A DNA stretch of 64,000 nt from Nemopilema nomurai. Lineage: Eukaryota > Cnidaria > Scyphozoa > Rhizostomeae > Rhizostomatidae. The stretch lies in assembly GCA_003864495.1 (NCBI GenBank), contig ML133465.1, positions 496,001 through 560,000 on the forward strand, read 5' to 3'. Position 1 is the stretch's first letter; each line of letters starts with the position of its first letter. A program made the translations under genes and the position numbers. Below, piece by piece: positions 62,884 to 64,000 of the stretch. The notes beneath the pieces were generated by a model. That model ran no database searches. It had not been told where the DNA came from and saw only the letters and a program-made list of their open reading frames with translations.

Positions 62884-62956
62884 CCGACCCGAGGAGACTC
62901 GAACCCACGACCCCTGAATTTGCACGCCAAGTGCTCTACCGCTGAGCTATATGAGA
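62884..62956 (-). repeat. tRNA-like SINE head or tRNA pseudogene
   Basis: Contains a pol III A box (TAGCTCAGCGG) and B box (GGTTCGAGTCT, 62895-62905) at tRNA spacing with a TGC-like anticodon region. The acceptor ends (TCTCATA and GGGTCGG) do not pair and the anticodon stem has a mismatch. It therefore looks like the head of a tRNA-derived SINE or a decayed tRNA-Ala copy, with the body probably running toward 62700. Confidence 0.6.
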
Positions 62957-64000
62957 AATCCTGTTGCCTATGACAATTTTGGGAATCCAAATTTCATTGT
63001 TCTGTCGCCGGTAGGATGTCACCTTATAGTTGTGGTACCATAATTGTAGTGATTCAACAGATTTCTTTCACTTAATATCAACTTATGAAAGGGGCGTTGG
63101 TCGCACTTTTAACCGAAGTAGAGGGCGTGGTCCAAGAAATCTTTCTTGACACCCGCCTTCCTCTCTCTTTGCCCCTCCACTAAAATTTCCTGGCGACTCC
63201 AGTGTGTATGGCTCGGTAAAATGTTCATCGAAATGTTCAATTATACTTCTTAATTATACTGGCAACTTTATGTAATCATATTGCTACATTTCGTGCTATT
63301 TAGCTTATTTGTCGTGTATAGGGAATTTTCAACACAAAACCCTCATATGCCATCAAATAATGAGAAAAATAGGACGGATGTCAATCTCGGAAATAACTTA
63401 CAAGCAAAGCCTGATCGTGTTTTAAATAATTTAGTGCAGATTAGATAGATTGAGAGCAGCTTTTGCAAGAAATACAAGCAAGGTCACGGGCCTAACTGTT
63501 TCTCGGTGTCCGAAAAGCCTCATATTCTTGGTGCTGAGAGAATCTGATCGGATTATGAATGAATCCACTTTGACAATACGTTCGCCTGTTCACTATAAGT
63601 ACCAAAGTTAAACTTATTTGGTTAAGCTTCCATAAAATCTGTAACTACAACAGTTTTGCACCACGTCATAGTGGTCGACTTTCACATGTTGCAATCCATT
63701 TCTCAGCACGATTGGGGATCTGCCTATGCCTCCTTCCGTCAAAATCATTATCATTATCCTCATTATTTGCATCGAACCTTCCTAAATGCGACCATAAAAC
63801 AAGATGATTTTTGTTAAGCTGGTAGCCCTTCCAAATAATCGTAACGCTTATTTTGGAAGAATCCTGCCCTTCCACGAGGGAGTTACCGCTCTGTGGGAGA
63901 ATATTGACCGAATTTAAGCATTTGTGATACCATTCGGAAGCACCAATCTATGGCAGTGGGCACTACCAATTTACCACTTTCTCCATCTACAAACTACAAG
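62957..64000. other. Right end of the window, no gene seen
   Basis: AT-rich sequence without a recognised exon, RNA gene or repeat. A gene crossing the window edge cannot be excluded. Confidence 0.4.

Overview
The window is eukaryotic and almost certainly from a cnidarian, most likely an anthozoan such as a stony coral or sea anemone. The genes carry many short exons with GT/AG introns, the tRNAs have nuclear eukaryotic structure (one with an intron), a complete animal CDC73 is present, and class A GPCR genes occur as a local paralogue cluster. The species is an inference; nothing in the sequence names it. The DNA is AT-rich outside exons.

Region by region: (1) 1-1358 is downstream flank with nothing recognised. 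(2) 1359-47368, minus strand, is one large gene that I could assemble exon by exon: 36 coding exons, all joining in frame, giving a 1572-residue protein with about 26 EF-hand motifs in 13 pairs. Length and architecture match EFCAB6 (DJBP), an axoneme-associated calcium-binding protein. An extra exon at 34485-34800, with its own well-placed ATG and compatible splice phase, suggests a second internal promoter and a 1351-residue short form. (3) Intron 15 of this gene (13598-27662) holds three plus-strand, single-coding-exon class A GPCR paralogues (14828, 20265, 25984), each with a splice acceptor just before the ATG. It also holds a 12-copy, 174-bp satellite with a three-monomer higher-order pattern (22471-24534), followed by two copies of a second repeat. 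Three tRNA genes (Ala-UGC, Ile-UAU with intron, Pro-UGG) sit in introns 32, 23 and 7. (4) 47369-55830 is gene-poor; it contains a 645-bp element with 31-bp terminal inverted repeats and a smaller hAT-like candidate. (5) 55831-57480, minus strand, is an intronless full-length CDC73 (parafibromin, PAF1 complex), with a short inverted-repeat element just upstream of its ATG. (6) 60063-60983, minus strand, is a fourth, diverged GPCR sharing features with the intron cluster. (7) 60984-64000 holds no recognised protein gene but has a tRNA-derived SINE-like head at 62884-62956.

The genes do not form an operon. The notable arrangement is nesting: receptor genes, tRNAs and a satellite lie inside introns of a long EF-hand gene, the receptors on the opposite strand. 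All three nested receptors are collinear without gaps for about 280 residues and share an odd cysteine pattern: a conserved Cys4 and Cys85, but a very short second extracellular loop without cysteine.
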